Source of the DNA: Methylomonas sp. MK1
GTDB lineage: Bacteria; Pseudomonadota; Gammaproteobacteria; Methylococcales; Methylomonadaceae
Assembly (NCBI RefSeq): GCF_000365425.1
Contig: NZ_AQOV01000001.1
Span: 2,356,001-2,420,000 of the forward strand
Direction: 5' to 3'
Length of the DNA stretch: 64,000 nucleotides
Part shown: positions 17,933-29,602 of the stretch, piece by piece
Layout: each line of letters opens with the position of its first letter
Position numbering within the stretch: position 1 is the first letter of the stretch
The notes under the pieces: generated by a model
What the model was told of the DNA's origin: nothing
Seen by the model: the letters and a program-made list of their open reading frames with translations, nothing else
Databases searched by the model: none
Translations under genes and position numbers: made by a program

Positions 17933-19378
17933 GATTTCCACATCGTCGGAGACGATTTTTACCGTTCCAATCCCACGCCTTGGCCACGCCGCTTAAGGCG
18001 TAGAACCTTATTCTTGCTGGTACTTCTGCCATTGCTGCTGATTACCGAAACCTATGTCTTTCTGCAGCCGGCCATTTTTGAAAGCCGAGCCTTAGTATTG
18101 ACGACCGCTGCAACCGACATTGATCAAACTCATGCAGAGGCCGACCTGGAGCATGTCAACATTCAAAAGCAGGTCTTGCTGGGACAACCGGTATTGGAAA
18201 AAACCGCCGACACGCTGAAGCAGCAGAATGATATTGAGCATCCCAGTGTCAACCAGCTAAAAGAGCTGTTCCAAGTAAAACCGGTAGCGGAAACCAATCT
18301 GGTGCAATTGGCAGCGGAAGGCTCGCATCCGCAATTTCTGCAAATGGCCTTAAATACCTGGATCAAGACCTACCAACAAATTCGCGCCGAGTACATCGCC
18401 GAAATCACCGATAAAGCGAGTACCTCGATTAAATCGGAATTGACTCGCCTCGAACAACAAGTGCGCGACAAACGCCAGGACATTGAATCGTTCCGCTTGC
18501 AGCATGACATTCTCTCCCTGGAGAGCACCGATAACGAGGCCCACGCCCGCTTGCAAGGTTTAAATAATTCCTTGAATGCCGCGTTGGAAGAAGAAGCGAA
18601 AGCCAAGGCCAAACTGGACGCCATTCGTGCAGCCATCGCAGAAGGCAAAGCCGTGGTACCGGAAGCCGATTCGCAAAGTCTGGCAGTGTTAACCCAGCAA
18701 GCCGAACGCCTGCGCGAACGCCTGGAAGCGCAAAGAAGCCAATACACCGACGAATACATCGAATTCCACCCCAGCTTGCGCAATTTAAAAGCCCAATTGG
18801 CCGAGCTGGATGAAAAAATCGCCAGCAAGGAACAAGCCGGCTCGAGCTATGCGACGCAAGAAGCGGAAAACGCCTACGGCGCAGCACATCGCACCGTACT
18901 GACCATTCAAAAACAAATGGCCGAGCATAAACAAAAAGCCACCGAATACACCAATCAATTCGCCAAACACCAAGCCATGCAGGAAGAATTGGTTAAATTG
19001 GAGGAATTATTGCAGCAAACCAAACAACGCCTGGTGGAAATCGACGTCAAACAACGCCAAAGCAATCCGCAATTGGACGTCGTGGATTGGGCGTCACTAC
19101 CCGATAAGCCGGTGAAACCCGATTACGGACAGGACGCCGGCATCGCCGGCGCTGCCAGCCTGGCAATCGCGTTATTGGTGGTCTGGCTTAACGATTATCT
19201 GAATAAGGAGCCGACGCAGACCACGATAAATTCGGTCACCGAATTTCAAATCTACCAGCAAAGCGAGCCCAAGTTGGAGAACCAAGCCGGTCACCGCACT
19301 GTCGGGACAGAACGGCGTCATAGGCTGCGCCGCGCGGACGATCCCAAGCGATTATCGGACGAAACCACCGATTCATAG
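17915..19378 (+). CDS. Wzz-like polysaccharide chain-length/export protein
   Basis: About 487 residues. A ribosome site GGGAG at 17901-17905 favours ATG 17915; a GTG at 17912 is also possible. One membrane segment lies near residues 31-50 (TLFLLVLLPLLLITETYVFL), followed by the Wzz domain with the typical ALVLTTAATDIDQTHAEADL stretch, then a long coiled coil from about 165 to 380 (RLEQQVRDKRQDIESFRL and many further heptads), and a second membrane segment near 415-430. The C-terminal 60 residues are charged and lack a tyrosine-kinase domain. This is the GumC/Wzz plan without BY-kinase. No polymerase or glycosyltransferases adjoin it, so its polymer is unknown. Confidence 0.8.
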   Translation: MLPYRHDFHIVGDDFYRSNPTPWPRRLRRRTLFLLVLLPLLLITETYVFLQPAIFESRALVLTTAATDIDQTHAEADLEHVNIQKQVLLGQPVLEKTADTLKQQNDIEHPSVNQLKELFQVKPVAETNLVQLAAEGSHPQFLQMALNTWIKTYQQIRAEYIAEITDKASTSIKSELTRLEQQVRDKRQDIESFRLQHDILSLESTDNEAHARLQGLNNSLNAALEEEAKAKAKLDAIRAAIAEGKAVVPEADSQSLAVLTQQAERLRERLEAQRSQYTDEYIEFHPSLRNLKAQLAELDEKIASKEQAGSSYATQEAENAYGAAHRTVLTIQKQMAEHKQKATEYTNQFAKHQAMQEELVKLEELLQQTKQRLVEIDVKQRQSNPQLDVVDWASLPDKPVKPDYGQDAGIAGAASLAIALLVVWLNDYLNKEPTQTTINSVTEFQIYQQSEPKLENQAGHRTVGTERRHRLRRADDPKRLSDETTDS

Positions 19379-19440
19379 CTGCAATGCGGCAACAATGCTA
19401 AAATTCGCCGCTCGATCAACTTCATTCAAACAGGAAACCC

Positions 19441-19716
19441 ATGAGCCAAATTACCGTCGAACACAACCCTAGCGAAGAACGTTTACAGGAGCTGGGCGTA
19501 TCAAGCTGGCCGATCTGGGAAAAAGAAATTTCCACATTCACCATCGATTTCGACGAGACCGAGACCGCTTATGTACTGGAAGGCGAAATCATCGTCACCC
19601 CAGTCGGCGGCGAGCCGGTGCGGATTTTACCGGGCGACTTGGTCATGTTCCACGAGGGCCTGGATAGTCATTGGGAAGTGGTTAAGCCTTTGCGCAAGCA
19701 TTACCACTACGATTGA
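19441..19716 (+). CDS. Small cupin protein (Cupin_3/DUF861)
   Basis: 91 residues forming one cupin barrel. The motifs AYVLEGEIIVTP and ILPGDLVMFHEGLDSHWEV match the DUF861/EutQ-like group. It has few of the usual metal-binding His, keeping Glu in the first motif and His in FHEG and DSHW. The role is unknown; members are soluble cytoplasmic proteins. It has its own strong terminator and appears monocistronic. Confidence 0.85.
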   Translation: MSQITVEHNPSEERLQELGVSSWPIWEKEISTFTIDFDETETAYVLEGEIIVTPVGGEPVRILPGDLVMFHEGLDSHWEVVKPLRKHYHYD

Positions 19717-19742
19717 TCGTCGCCACATCGGTCGACAATCCG

Positions 19743-19770
19743 AAAAAGGCATCTTCAGGATGCCTTTTTT
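19743..19770 (+). terminator. Rho-independent terminator after the cupin gene
   Basis: Stem AAAAAGGCATC (19743-19753) pairs with GATGCCTTTTT (19759-19769) across a five-base loop and ends in a run of T. This is the clearest intrinsic terminator in the window; the A-run makes it usable in both directions. Confidence 0.92.
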
Positions 19771-19830
19771 AGTTGTGCCGGTAGACTTGGCTAACTGGCA
19801 CGATGCCAGACTCCACTTACTGATATTCGC

Positions 19831-21045
19831 ATGGCTATGAACAAGGATCAGGATTTTTCCGCATTACCGCGGAGGTCGCGCTGGCGCTGGGCGTTAGTAT
19901 TCGCATTGCTTGCTGCGGTAGGCGGCTATTATTTGCATCGCGCCGGCCAGCAAAATCAGGAAAACAAGGATGCACGCAGTAACCCCTATGAAAACACCCC
20001 GGTCAGCGTGGCCATAGCACTGACCCGACAAGGCGACCTGCCGATTTACCTGAACGGCTTGGGCACGGTTACCCCGCTGCACACCGTCACGGTGCGCTCA
20101 CGCGTCGATGGCGAACTGATCCGGGTGGCGTTTAACGAGGGCCAAGCAGTTAAACAGGGCGAACTGCTCGCCGAAATCGACCCCCGCCCCTATCAAGTGG
20201 CCATGCAACAGGCCGAAGGCCAATTGCTGCGCGACGAAGCGCTGCTGAAAAACGCCGAATTAGACCAAGACCGCTACCAAACCTTGCTGGAGCAAGACTC
20301 CATCGCCGCCCAACAAACCGCCACTCAGGCCGCGCTAGTCAAACAATATCGCGGCACCGTCGAAATCGACCGCGCCCAACTCGACAACGCCAAGCTGCAA
20401 CTCAGTTACGCCCGCATCACCGCGCCGGTCAGCGGCCGCATCGGACTGCGCCTGGTCGATCAGGGCAACATGGTCCGCGCCGGCGATGTGAATGGCCTAG
20501 CGGTGATTACCCAAGTCCAGCCTATCTCGGTGGTATTCACCCTGCCGGAAGACGAGATACCGGCGGTGATGCGGCGCTGGCGCTCCGGCGACACGCTAGT
20601 CATCGACGCTTACGACCGGACCGGCCAGCAAAAATTGGCCAGCGGCAAACTAATGGCGGTGGACAATCAGATCGACGCCAGTACCGGCACACTAAAATTA
20701 AAAGCCCAGTTCGATAACGAAGACCGCACCTTATTCGCCAACCAGTTCGTCAACGTCAAAATGCGTCTGGACACCCTGCGCGCCGCCACCTTGGCGCCTA
20801 GCGCGGCGATCCAGCACGGCGCCAACGGCGCCTTCGTGTATTTGGTGAAGGACGACAACAGCATCACGGTACGGCGGGTAAAAACCGGACCGGCGGACGG
20901 CGAAACCGTCGCTATCCTGGAAGGTCTGGCACCGAACGACAAGCTAGTGATCGACGGCGCCGACAAGCTGCGCGAAGGCAGCCAAGTTAAGGTCATCGAT
21001 AAAACCAAGCCGGCCGCTCCCAGCCCCGGCAAACCCGCCAACTGA
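19831..21045 (+). CDS. mdtA: RND efflux periplasmic adaptor subunit (MdtA-like)
   Basis: 404 residues. An N-terminal membrane anchor ([20 protein letters not shown]) is followed by the HlyD/MFP fold: lipoyl half-motifs [20 protein letters not shown] and [20 protein letters not shown], a short helical hairpin and a beta-barrel domain. The pattern [20 protein letters not shown] is typical of MdtA. An alternative ATG lies two codons in. The adaptor would bridge the two pump subunits encoded downstream to an outer-membrane channel. The gap to the pump gene is only two bases. Confidence 0.9.
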   Translation: MAMNKDQDFSALPRRSRWRWALVFALLAAVGGYYLHRAGQQNQENKDARSNPYENTPVSVAIALTRQGDLPIYLNGLGTVTPLHTVTVRSRVDGELIRVAFNEGQAVKQGELLAEIDPRPYQVAMQQAEGQLLRDEALLKNAELDQDRYQTLLEQDSIAAQQTATQAALVKQYRGTVEIDRAQLDNAKLQLSYARITAPVSGRIGLRLVDQGNMVRAGDVNGLAVITQVQPISVVFTLPEDEIPAVMRRWRSGDTLVIDAYDRTGQQKLASGKLMAVDNQIDASTGTLKLKAQFDNEDRTLFANQFVNVKMRLDTLRAATLAPSAAIQHGANGAFVYLVKDDNSITVRRVKTGPADGETVAILEGLAPNDKLVIDGADKLREGSQVKVIDKTKPAAPSPGKPAN

Positions 21046-21047
21046 AC

Positions 21048-24000
21048 ATGTCCGCCGAGCAAAACCCGCTTACCGGCTTCAACCCTTCACGACACTTTAT
21101 TCTGCGCCCGGTCGCCACCTCCTTGCTGATGGTGGCGCTGCTGCTGGCCGGGATTTTGACTTACCGTTTATTACCGATTTCCGCATTGCCGCAAGTCGAT
21201 TACCCGACCATCCAGGTTACTACGCTCTACCCCGGCGCCAGCCCGGAAGTGATGACTTCGGCAATCACCGCCCCGCTGGAACGCCAGTTCGGGCAAATGC
21301 CCGGACTGCGGCAGATGTCCTCGACCAGCTCCGGCGGCGCCTCGGTGGTGACGCTGCAATTCGATCTGGAACTGGATTTGGACATCGCCGAACAAACCGT
21401 ACAAGCGGCGATCAATGCCGCCAACAATTTCCTGCCCAACGACCTGCCGCTGCCGCCGATCTACAACAAGGTCAACCCGGCCGACGCGCCGATTTTGACC
21501 CTGGCTGTCACCTCGTCCAGCCTGCCCTTGCCCAAAGTTCAAGATTTGGTCGATACCCGTCTGGCGCAGAAAATTGCCCAACTGCCCGGCGTCGGCTTGG
21601 TCAGCATCAGCGGCGGCCAGCGGCCGGCGGTCAGGATCCAAGCCAACCACCAAGCTCTCGCCGCCTATGGCCTGAGTCTGGAAGACCTGCGCAGCGCAAT
21701 CGCCGCAGCCAATGTCAACCAACCCAAAGGCATGTTCGACGGCCCACAGCGTTCCGCCATCATCGACAACAACGATCAACTGCGTTCGGCAGCCGAATAC
21801 CGCGACTTGGTGGTAGCTTACCGCAACGGCGCGCCGGTGCGCCTTGCGGAAGTGGCCGACGCCATCGACGCGGCCGAAAACGTCAAGCTGGCGGCCTGGG
21901 CCAACGACAGCGCCGCCGTCATCGTCAACATCCAACGCCAACCCGGCGCCAATGTCATCGAAGTGGTGGACCGCATCAACAAGTTGCTGCCGCAGCTACG
22001 AGCGACACTGCCGAGTGCGGTCAACGTGATGCCATTAACCGACCGCACCGTGACCATCCGTGCCTCGGTGCACGATGTGCAGTTCGAGTTGTTGCTGGCC
22101 GTGGCACTGGTGGTGATGGTGATTTTTCTGTTTCTACGCAACCTACCGGCCACATTGATCCCGGCAGTCGCGGTACCGCTGTCGCTGGTCGGCACCTTTG
22201 CGGTGATGCATCTGGCTGGATTCAGCATCAACAATCTGACCTTGATGGCGCTGACCATCGCCAGCGGCTTTGTAGTGGACGACGCCATCGTCGTCATCGA
22301 AAACATCTCCCGCTACCTGGAACGCGGCGAATCGGCCCTGCAGGCTGCCTTGAAAGGCTCGGAGCAGATCGGTTTTACGATCATCTCCTTGACTGTCTCG
22401 CTGGTGGCGGTAATGATTCCGCTGCTGTTCATGGGGGACGTGGTCGGCCGTTTGTTCCGCGAGTTTGCAATCACTTTGGCCGTGGCGATTCTGATCTCAG
22501 CGGTAGTTTCGCTGACCCTGACGCCGATGATGTGCGCGAAGATGTTGCGGCCGCTTCAGGCCGACCATGAAAAACGAGACTACTTCATCGGTAAAGTCAT
22601 CGCCGGCTATGGCCGCAGCCTGGAATGGGTGCTAAAGCGGCAAGGCCTGACGCTACTGGTCGCCATCGCCACATTGGCACTGACCGTGTTGTTATACATC
22701 GCCATGCCTAAAGGCCTGTTCCCCATCCAGGACACTGGCCTGATTCAAGGCATCTCCGAGGCACCGCCCAGCATTTCCTTCGCGGCGATGGCCGAACGCC
22801 AGCAAGCCATGGCCAAACAGATATTAGCCGACCCGGCAGTCGCCAGCCTATCGTCGTTCATTGGTGTGGACGGCAGTAATTCGACCTTGAACAGCGGCCG
22901 TTTCCTGATCAACCTCAAGCCCCAAGCCCAACGCGACAGCGCCACGGCGGTGATAGAACGTTTACGGCCACGTCTGTCCGAGGTTTCTGGCATCTCGGTT
23001 TATCTGCAACCGGTGCAAGACATGACCTTGGAAAACAAAGTCAGCCGCACCCAATTTCAATTTACCTTGCAGACCGTCGATCTGGCAGAACTGAACCGCT
23101 GGACCCAGCGCCTGGTCGAACGCATCCGCCAAGTTCCCGGCATCGTCGATGCTGCCAGCGACGTACAGGATCAAGGCCTGCAAGTTTATATCGAAATCGA
23201 CCGCGCCAGCGCTAGCCGCTTGGGCGTCAGCACCGCCGACATCGACAACGCCTTGTACAACGCCTTTGGCCAACGCCTGGTCTCGACCATCTTCACCCAG
23301 TCCAATCAATACCGGGTGGTGCTGGAAGTGGACCCAAAGCAGCAGAGCGGCCCGGAAGCCTTGCAGCAATTGCGCATTCCCTCCAGCAATGGCACTCAGG
23401 TACCGCTATCGGCCTTGGCGACCGTATCCGAGCGGCAAACCGCGCTGGCCATCAACCACCTGGATCAGTTCCCCGCCGCGACCATTTCCTTCAATCTGGC
23501 GCCTGGCGCCGCCTTGGGCGATGCGATCAATGCGATCGAGCAAGCCAAGCAGGACCTTAGTTTGCCGCTGGCCGTGCAAAGCGATTACCAAGGCGCGGCC
23601 TTGGCATTTAACGCCTCGCTGAGTGGCACGCTTTGGTTGATCCTGGCCGCCATCGTCACGGTATATATCGTGTTGGGTGTGCTTTACGAGAGTTATATTC
23701 ATCCCATCACCATTCTGTCCACGTTGCCTTCGGCCGGGGTCGGCGCGCTGCTGGCCTTGCAACTGTCCGGCAACGATTTGGGTATCATCGCGGTGATCGG
23801 CATCGTGCTATTGATCGGCATTGTGAAGAAGAACGCGATCATGATGATAGACTTTGCCTTGGACGCCGAGCGCAAACAAGGCCTGACCCCGCGCGAGGCG
23901 ATTTTCCAGGCCTGCCTGCTGCGTTTTCGCCCAATTCTGATGACCACGCTAGCGGCCTTACTAGGCGCCCTGCCCTTGATGCTGGGCAGCGGCGTCGGTT

Positions 24001-24170
24001 CTGAGTTGCGCCACCCATTGGGGATTAGCATGGTCGGCGGCTTGTTGGTCAGCCAGTTGCTGACGCTATACACCACGCCGGTAATCTACCTGAGCCTGGA
24101 CCGGCTTGCCCGCCGCCTGCGCGGCGCTGCCGAACCGACAGTAGCCGACAGCGGCCCCGCCCAGTTGTGA
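21048..24170 (+). CDS. mdtB: RND efflux pump subunit (MdtB-like)
   Basis: 1040 residues with the standard twelve membrane helices and two large periplasmic loops. The N-terminus carries [20 protein letters not shown], and helix 4 keeps the proton-relay Asp pair in [20 protein letters not shown]. The C-terminal half repeats the architecture ([20 protein letters not shown], then [15 protein letters not shown]). It pumps hydrophobic compounds out in exchange for protons. Its stop overlaps the GTG of the next pump gene. MdtB and MdtC form a mixed trimer in E. coli; the same is likely here. Confidence 0.92.
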   Translation: MSAEQNPLTGFNPSRHFILRPVATSLLMVALLLAGILTYRLLPISALPQVDYPTIQVTTLYPGASPEVMTSAITAPLERQFGQMPGLRQMSSTSSGGASVVTLQFDLELDLDIAEQTVQAAINAANNFLPNDLPLPPIYNKVNPADAPILTLAVTSSSLPLPKVQDLVDTRLAQKIAQLPGVGLVSISGGQRPAVRIQANHQALAAYGLSLEDLRSAIAAANVNQPKGMFDGPQRSAIIDNNDQLRSAAEYRDLVVAYRNGAPVRLAEVADAIDAAENVKLAAWANDSAAVIVNIQRQPGANVIEVVDRINKLLPQLRATLPSAVNVMPLTDRTVTIRASVHDVQFELLLAVALVVMVIFLFLRNLPATLIPAVAVPLSLVGTFAVMHLAGFSINNLTLMALTIASGFVVDDAIVVIENISRYLERGESALQAALKGSEQIGFTIISLTVSLVAVMIPLLFMGDVVGRLFREFAITLAVAILISAVVSLTLTPMMCAKMLRPLQADHEKRDYFIGKVIAGYGRSLEWVLKRQGLTLLVAIATLALTVLLYIAMPKGLFPIQDTGLIQGISEAPPSISFAAMAERQQAMAKQILADPAVASLSSFIGVDGSNSTLNSGRFLINLKPQAQRDSATAVIERLRPRLSEVSGISVYLQPVQDMTLENKVSRTQFQFTLQTVDLAELNRWTQRLVERIRQVPGIVDAASDVQDQGLQVYIEIDRASASRLGVSTADIDNALYNAFGQRLVSTIFTQSNQYRVVLEVDPKQQSGPEALQQLRIPSSNGTQVPLSALATVSERQTALAINHLDQFPAATISFNLAPGAALGDAINAIEQAKQDLSLPLAVQSDYQGAALAFNASLSGTLWLILAAIVTVYIVLGVLYESYIHPITILSTLPSAGVGALLALQLSGNDLGIIAVIGIVLLIGIVKKNAIMMIDFALDAERKQGLTPREAIFQACLLRFRPILMTTLAALLGALPLMLGSGVGSELRHPLGISMVGGLLVSQLLTLYTTPVIYLSLDRLARRLRGAAEPTVADSGPAQL

Positions 24171-27100
24171 ACCTCTCCGCGCTGTTCATCTACCGCCCGG
24201 TCGCTACGACACTGCTGACGCTGGGCCTGGCGCTAGCCGGCATCATCGCCTTTCTGCAACTGCCGGTCGCGCCTCTGCCGCAAGTGGATTTCCCGACCAT
24301 CTCGGTATCCGCCAACCTGCCCGGTGCCAGTCCGGAGACCATGGCCGCCACGGTCGCCACCCCGCTGGAACGGGCGTTGGGCCGCATCGCCGGCATCAGT
24401 GAAATGACCTCGGCCAGTTCGCTGGGTTCGACCCGAATTACCTTACAGTTCGATTTAAATCGCGACATCGACGGCGCGGCGCGCGACGTACAAGCCGCGA
24501 TCAATGCCGCCAGCAGTTTGCTACCCAGCAATCTGCCCAATCGGCCCAATTACCGCAAAGTCAATCCGGCCGATTCGCCGATTCTGATTCTGGCACTCAC
24601 CTCCACCGCCCTCAGCCGCGGCCAGATGTACGACGCCGCCTCGACGATATTGGCGCAGAAAATCAGCCAGCTACCCGGCATCGGCCAAGTCAATGTCGGT
24701 GGCAGTTCCTTACCGGCGGTACGGGTGGAACTCAATCCCGGCGCATTGGCGCAATACGGTATTGGCCTGGATCAGGTCGCCAAGACCATCAACGCCAGCA
24801 ATGCTAACCGGCCAAAAGGCGCGCTGGAACGCGGCGAGCGACATTGGCAAATCCACGCCAACGATCAGGCCGAACACGCCGCCGACTACCTGCCGCTGAT
24901 CGTTGCTTACCGAAATGGCGCGCCGGTGCGCATCGCCGATCTGGGTACGGCAGTGGATTCGGTGGAAGATCTGCGCAGCACCGGCCTGAAAAACGGCCAA
25001 CCGGCGGTGTTGCTGATCATCAATAAACAGCCCGGCGCCAATATCATCGACACCGTCGAACACGTCAAAGCCATGCTGCCGCAATTACGAGCGCTGTTGC
25101 CGGCAGCGATGGAATTGTCGATTGTCTCGGATCGTTCGCAAACCATCCGCGCCTCGGTCGATGAAGTCGAGCGCAGCCTGTTGATCGCGGTGGTGCTGGT
25201 GATTCTGGTGGTATTGCTGTTTCTGCGCCGGCTGCGCTCAACTCTGATCCCGATTATCGCCGTGCCGGTATCGCTGATCGGCGCCTGCGCGGTGATGTAT
25301 TTATGCGATTACAGCCTGGACAATTTGTCGTTGATGGCTTTGACCATCGCCACCGGTTTTGTCGTGGATGACGCCATCGTGGTACTGGAAAACAGCAGCC
25401 GGCATATCGAAAACGGCGTGCCGCCATTCCAGGCGGCGTTGCGCGGCGCCGGCGAGGTTGGTTTTACCGTGCTGGCGATGAGTTTGTCGCTAATCGCAGT
25501 ATTCACGCCGATATTGTTGATGGGCGGCATCGTCGGCCGGCTGTTTCGGGAGTTTGCCGTGACCTTGTCGGCAGCAGTGCTGGTGTCGCTGGTGGTGTCC
25601 TTGACCGTCACGCCGATGCTTTGCGCCCGCTGGCTGGAGCCGGAAGCACAACGCCGGCCCAATCGGTTGTCGGCTTGGATTGAATTGCAGTTCCAGCGCC
25701 TTCACAACGGCTATCGCCGCAGTTTAAGCTGGGCACTACACCATCCTAAGCTGATGCTGATAGTGCTGCTGGCCTGCATCGGCTTGAATATCTACCTTTA
25801 CATCATCGTCCCGAAAGGCTTTTTCCCGGTACAAGACAACGGCCGGCTCAGCGGCACCATCCAGGCCGACCAGAGCATTTCTTTCCAGGCCATGCAGACC
25901 AAGTTACATGATTTTGTCGATATTTTACGGCAAGACTCCGCCGTCACTGCGGTGGTCGGCTTTGCCGGCGGCATGCAAAACACCAATTCCGGTTTGATGT
26001 TTGCGGTACTCAAGCCACCCGAGCAGCGCGACGCACCGATAGCCGAAATCAGCCAGCGGCTGCGGGAAAAACTGGCCGACGAACCCGGCGCCAGCTTGTT
26101 TTTACAGCCGGTGCAGGATTTACGCATCGGCGGCCGCGGCTCGGCGGCAATGTACGAGTTTGCCTTGCAATCCGAAGACTTGAGCCTGCTGCGCGAATGG
26201 ACGCCCAAAATTGTCGCGGCACTACGCAAGCGGCCGGAGCTAACCGACGTCAACACCAATCAGCAAGACAAGGGCCGGCAAATATCCCTGGCAGTCGATA
26301 GAGACAAAGCCTCCAGCTTGGGCGTCAGTCAGGCGGCCATCGATACTGCACTGAACAATGCTTTCGGCCAACGTCAGGTCTCGGTGATTTACAAGCCGCT
26401 GAACCAATACCGGGTGGTGATGGAACTGGCGCCGGAATACTGGCAAGACCCGCGCACCCTGCAACAACTTTACGTCAGCTCCAGCAACGGCAAGCAGATT
26501 CCACTGGCAACGCTGGCCAGCTTCCAGACCAGCAACGCGCCGTTGACCATCAATCATCAAGGCCAGTTTGCCGCCGCCACCGTGTCGTTTAATTTAATGC
26601 CTGGCACCTCGCTGTCCGTCGCCACGCAATTAATCGAACAGACCCTGCGCGACCTCGGCACGCCGGCTGCGGTGCGCGGCAGCTTCCAGGGTTCGGCCAA
26701 GGCTTTTCAGGAATCGTTGCGTAACCAACCCTGGCTGATTGCCGCAGCGCTGTTGAGCATTTACATCGTGCTGGGCATACTCTACGAAAGCTATATTCAT
26801 CCGCTGACCATATTATCCACGTTGCCCTCAGCTGGGGTCGGTGCCTTACTGGCCTTGCTGGCCTGCGATACCGAATTCAGCATCATCGCCTTGATCGGGG
26901 TGATTTTGCTGATCGGCATCGTCAAGAAGAATGCGATCATGATGATCGATTTTGCGCTGGACGCCGAGCGCCACCATGGCCTGAGCGCTGAGGAAGCCAT
27001 TTTCCAAGCCTGTCTATTGCGTTTCCGGCCGATCATGATGACCACGCTGGCGGCGATGCTGGGCGCGCTGCCTTTGGCTTTGGGTTCGGGTTACGGCGCA

Positions 27101-27253
27101 GAACTGCGCCAGCCCTTGGGGATTTCCATCGTCGGCGGCCTATTGGTCAGCCAAATGCTGACGTTGTACACCACGCCGGTGGTGTATCTGTATTTAGATG
27201 GATTAAGTGCCTGGGGCCGCCGATTTTTTAGCAAGACAGCCAAACCAGGTTAA
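24167..27253 (+). CDS. mdtC: RND efflux pump subunit (MdtC-like)
   Basis: 1028 residues, GTG start overlapping the previous stop (GTGA). It is paralogous to its neighbour along the whole length, with the helix-4 motif [20 protein letters not shown] retaining both Asp and the C-terminal block [20 protein letters not shown]. Two RND genes in a row plus one adaptor is the mdtABC plan. No outer-membrane TolC-type gene and no BaeSR-type regulator follows, so the channel must come from elsewhere. Confidence 0.92.
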   Translation: MNLSALFIYRPVATTLLTLGLALAGIIAFLQLPVAPLPQVDFPTISVSANLPGASPETMAATVATPLERALGRIAGISEMTSASSLGSTRITLQFDLNRDIDGAARDVQAAINAASSLLPSNLPNRPNYRKVNPADSPILILALTSTALSRGQMYDAASTILAQKISQLPGIGQVNVGGSSLPAVRVELNPGALAQYGIGLDQVAKTINASNANRPKGALERGERHWQIHANDQAEHAADYLPLIVAYRNGAPVRIADLGTAVDSVEDLRSTGLKNGQPAVLLIINKQPGANIIDTVEHVKAMLPQLRALLPAAMELSIVSDRSQTIRASVDEVERSLLIAVVLVILVVLLFLRRLRSTLIPIIAVPVSLIGACAVMYLCDYSLDNLSLMALTIATGFVVDDAIVVLENSSRHIENGVPPFQAALRGAGEVGFTVLAMSLSLIAVFTPILLMGGIVGRLFREFAVTLSAAVLVSLVVSLTVTPMLCARWLEPEAQRRPNRLSAWIELQFQRLHNGYRRSLSWALHHPKLMLIVLLACIGLNIYLYIIVPKGFFPVQDNGRLSGTIQADQSISFQAMQTKLHDFVDILRQDSAVTAVVGFAGGMQNTNSGLMFAVLKPPEQRDAPIAEISQRLREKLADEPGASLFLQPVQDLRIGGRGSAAMYEFALQSEDLSLLREWTPKIVAALRKRPELTDVNTNQQDKGRQISLAVDRDKASSLGVSQAAIDTALNNAFGQRQVSVIYKPLNQYRVVMELAPEYWQDPRTLQQLYVSSSNGKQIPLATLASFQTSNAPLTINHQGQFAAATVSFNLMPGTSLSVATQLIEQTLRDLGTPAAVRGSFQGSAKAFQESLRNQPWLIAAALLSIYIVLGILYESYIHPLTILSTLPSAGVGALLALLACDTEFSIIALIGVILLIGIVKKNAIMMIDFALDAERHHGLSAEEAIFQACLLRFRPIMMTTLAAMLGALPLALGSGYGAELRQPLGISIVGGLLVSQMLTLYTTPVVYLYLDGLSAWGRRFFSKTAKPG

Positions 27254-27415
27254 AGCGCTTAAGACAAGGAGCTCCGAACGGCCAATTGCAGACCATCGAG
27301 GTTGATTTTTGAATGGCCGGTTTATGTCCGAAGTTGCTAGTTTAACCGTTTGCTTGAGCGTTCGTGTTCATACTCGGGTTAGAGTATTCCAACGGAGATA
27401 GCCCAAGTCGCATCT

Positions 27416-28092
27416 TCAATGCTCGGAAGCTTTCCACCAGTCGACGGCACGTTGTGCCTCTTTGGTGAATGCGCCTTCGTGGTTTCTCGAAAGATAGTCA
27501 AGCAGCAGTGCGCGAGATCGGGGATTTTGGAGAATCACCTTCCGCAAGCGGTCCACGACCTCCGCCTGAAATGTGCTGCTATTGGCGAGTTCGTCTTTCT
27601 TACGGCCCTTCAGATGATCAGCAGAGTACGATAATTCAACCAATGTATTGATCCTGGAAATAATGGCTTCGAGCGTCAGAGACGTGGGTGGGACTGGTCG
27701 GTTGGCCGTCACCCTAATTTCTCGAGCGTTTCCATCCGTCGATTTCCCGTCGAACCCGTACAGACATCGAATGGCTTCCGCTATTACGTCATTGTGTTCC
27801 TCAATCTCGTGTTCTGAAATATCGTCTGGAACTGTCCAGCGCGCATCAAAATACGTGAGGTCCGGCTGCTCTGGTGTATGGTTCCGTGAGTGCGAGAAGA
27901 TGAAAACGGTCTTTCGTTTGCGAAGAAAAAGCAAGAATCCCTGATCTGGGTAGTCGCTATGGTGCGTCCAGCACCTGATCACTACGGCGTCCCGCAACGA
28001 ATCTACTACGCATTCTTCCCAGTTTTCTTGTACCGGTCAACCCCGAGTGGGGTCAGATCTAGGCTGGCGAGGTCTTGACGGCGGAATGTCAT
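27416..28092 (-). pseudogene. Orphan hypothetical gene with an apparent -1 frameshift near its start
   Basis: The long open frame (27416-27997, 193 codons) has only a TTG start in mid-domain. Upstream, in another frame, ATG at 28092 opens MTFRRQDLASLDLTPLGVDR, which runs into a stop near 28001. Adding one A to the four-A run (T-run 28023-28026 on the plus strand) joins the frames: GVDRYKKNWEECVVDSLRDA, then VVIRCWTHHSD. The joined product would have about 224 residues. The C-terminal part (TLEAIISRINTLVELSYSAD, VVDRLRKVILQNPRSRALLL) is helical and I recognise no family. The ATG lies 11 bp after an integron-core-like GTTAGA. It is either a recent pseudogene or a sequencing error at a homopolymer. 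Confidence 0.6.
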
Positions 28093-28102
28093 GCTGGCGT
28101 GC

Positions 28103-28141
28103 TCTAACTAATAATTAAGTAGTTTCCGTATGCCACCAAAC
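28103..28141 (-). repeat. Copy 2 of the cassette-boundary motif
   Basis: Read on the minus strand: GTTTGG, TG, CATACGGAAACT, a TAATTATT stretch and GTTAGA. It shares about 31 of 40 positions with 50058-50097 and more weakly matches 39224-39263. As in the other copies, GTTAGA ends the motif just before an orphan gene start. Confidence 0.6.
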
Positions 28142-28279
28142 TAAGACTCATTTGTGCGATAACTGATTGGCTATATATCATTCGGTGATCAGAAATAATG
28201 GCCGGTAATGGCCAGATTTCAGCCATTGAACCACTTCGGACGACAGGCCGCAACGGGTCGAAATCACCCATTGCCCCCA

Positions 28280-29602
28280 TCATTTGTCGTTAGCAAACCC
28301 CTTTTGCAATACGCCCTGTTGATAATATTTTTTGATGTCGATGTCGTAATCTTGCGCTTTGACAATGCCTTTGATAGTCAGCACCTTGCCGTGTTCGTCC
28401 AGCAACATATCCGCAAGATTGACGATTCTTTCCGGGATCCGCTGTTTCTGGGCATCGAGCAACATGATGACTTTCGGTCGGAGCTTCTGCAATTCGTTCA
28501 CTTCCACCACAATCGCGATGTAACCGTTGGTCATTTTTACGATGCTGCCGGGCGGATAAACGCCGAGACATTCTATAAATTTGATCACCAAACGCTCGTC
28601 CAGTTGAGAGCCGGCCATATTTGCCAGGATATTGGTCGCTTCCAGATGAGTCCGGCCCTTTTGATACACCCTGTCGCTGGTGATGGCATCGTACATGTCA
28701 ACGATGGTAACCATTCTGGTAAATAGCGAAATACCTCTCTCGCCGATTTGTCGGGGATAGCCCTTGCCGTCCAGGGTTTCATGATGAGAATACGCGGTGT
28801 CTATCGCACCGGGATACATTTGGTCGCTGGATTTCAGCAGTTCGTAGCCCAAAGCGGCATGCGAGCGCATAATCAATAATTCATCCGGCTCCAACTTGCC
28901 CGGCTTGTTCAGAATATCCAAAGGCACCAACATTTTACCCATGTCGTGCATCATCCCGCACAAGCCGACATTGTTGAGGTTGGCTACGGAAAAATTCAGG
29001 TACCGACCCAATACAATCGCTAAGGCGCAAACGTTCAAACTATGTTGTGCGGTGTATTTATCTTTGTTCTTTAGCTGATTCAGCCACAAAAACGCATCCG
29101 GCGAATGCAAAATACTGTTTACGCATTGCGCGACCGCTTCTTTGGCGGCCTTGGTGTCTATGCCTTCGCCATTGGCGATGCGTTCCATAAAGTTGGAAAC
29201 CAACTGACCGACTTCTTTATGAACGTGTTCGGCACGGGCAAATTCTTTCTCGAAAACGCTTAATTTTGGCGGCGGCGGCGCGCCAAAATCGATATTGCTT
29301 TCGCTTAGTAAACTGTCTTGTGTGGTTTTCGCTTGGACAGGGCGTTTTCTTTTTCGGGTGGCGTCGATGTAAACATACTGGCAAACGTCTTTTACCGCGC
29401 GGATATCGGCTTCGGTCTCCAGTTCAAATCCTTGAAACAAAAACGGGCTCTCCAGCCAAGGCCGGTCCAATTCGATGACATACATGCCAATTGTCAACTG
29501 ACTAACAGGTGTGTAGATCCGCTGGTTGACGTCGAAGGAATCATCCTTCTTTGCCTGATTTTTCAGCTTCCGGCGGAAAGGCCACCAATTCTTAAAAAAC
29601 AT
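28280..29602 (-). CDS. HD-GYP domain protein, probable c-di-GMP phosphodiesterase
   Basis: 440 residues. DUF3391 domain at residues about 30-130 (QLTIGMYVIELDRPWLESPF), a Lys/Arg-rich linker, then the HD-GYP core with QHSLNVCALAIVLGRYL, GMMHDMGKMLVP and YSHHETLDGKGYPRQI, and VDMYDAITSDRVYQKG. The C-terminal tail (IVKMTNGYIAIVVEVN) is shared with the proteins at 15482 and 16047. All catalytic residues are visible. It is transcribed away from nifH with a 559-bp gap, so it is not part of the nif operon. Confidence 0.9.
   Translation of the reverse strand: MFFKNWWPFRRKLKNQAKKDDSFDVNQRIYTPVSQLTIGMYVIELDRPWLESPFLFQGFELETEADIRAVKDVCQYVYIDATRKRKRPVQAKTTQDSLLSESNIDFGAPPPPKLSVFEKEFARAEHVHKEVGQLVSNFMERIANGEGIDTKAAKEAVAQCVNSILHSPDAFLWLNQLKNKDKYTAQHSLNVCALAIVLGRYLNFSVANLNNVGLCGMMHDMGKMLVPLDILNKPGKLEPDELLIMRSHAALGYELLKSSDQMYPGAIDTAYSHHETLDGKGYPRQIGERGISLFTRMVTIVDMYDAITSDRVYQKGRTHLEATNILANMAGSQLDERLVIKFIECLGVYPPGSIVKMTNGYIAIVVEVNELQKLRPKVIMLLDAQKQRIPERIVNLADMLLDEHGKVLTIKGIVKAQDYDIDIKKYYQQGVLQKGFANDK

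Noticed and set aside
21171..21941. 256-codon open frame antisense to mdtB
   Set aside because: Shadow of the RND pump gene, repetitive Asp/Gly/Val composition, no ribosome site.
27357..27397. attC-like site at the 3' end of the frameshifted orphan gene
   Set aside because: TCTAAC and GTTAAAC are present but only about 40 bp apart, and the DNA between them is not palindromic, so I do not list it as a site.
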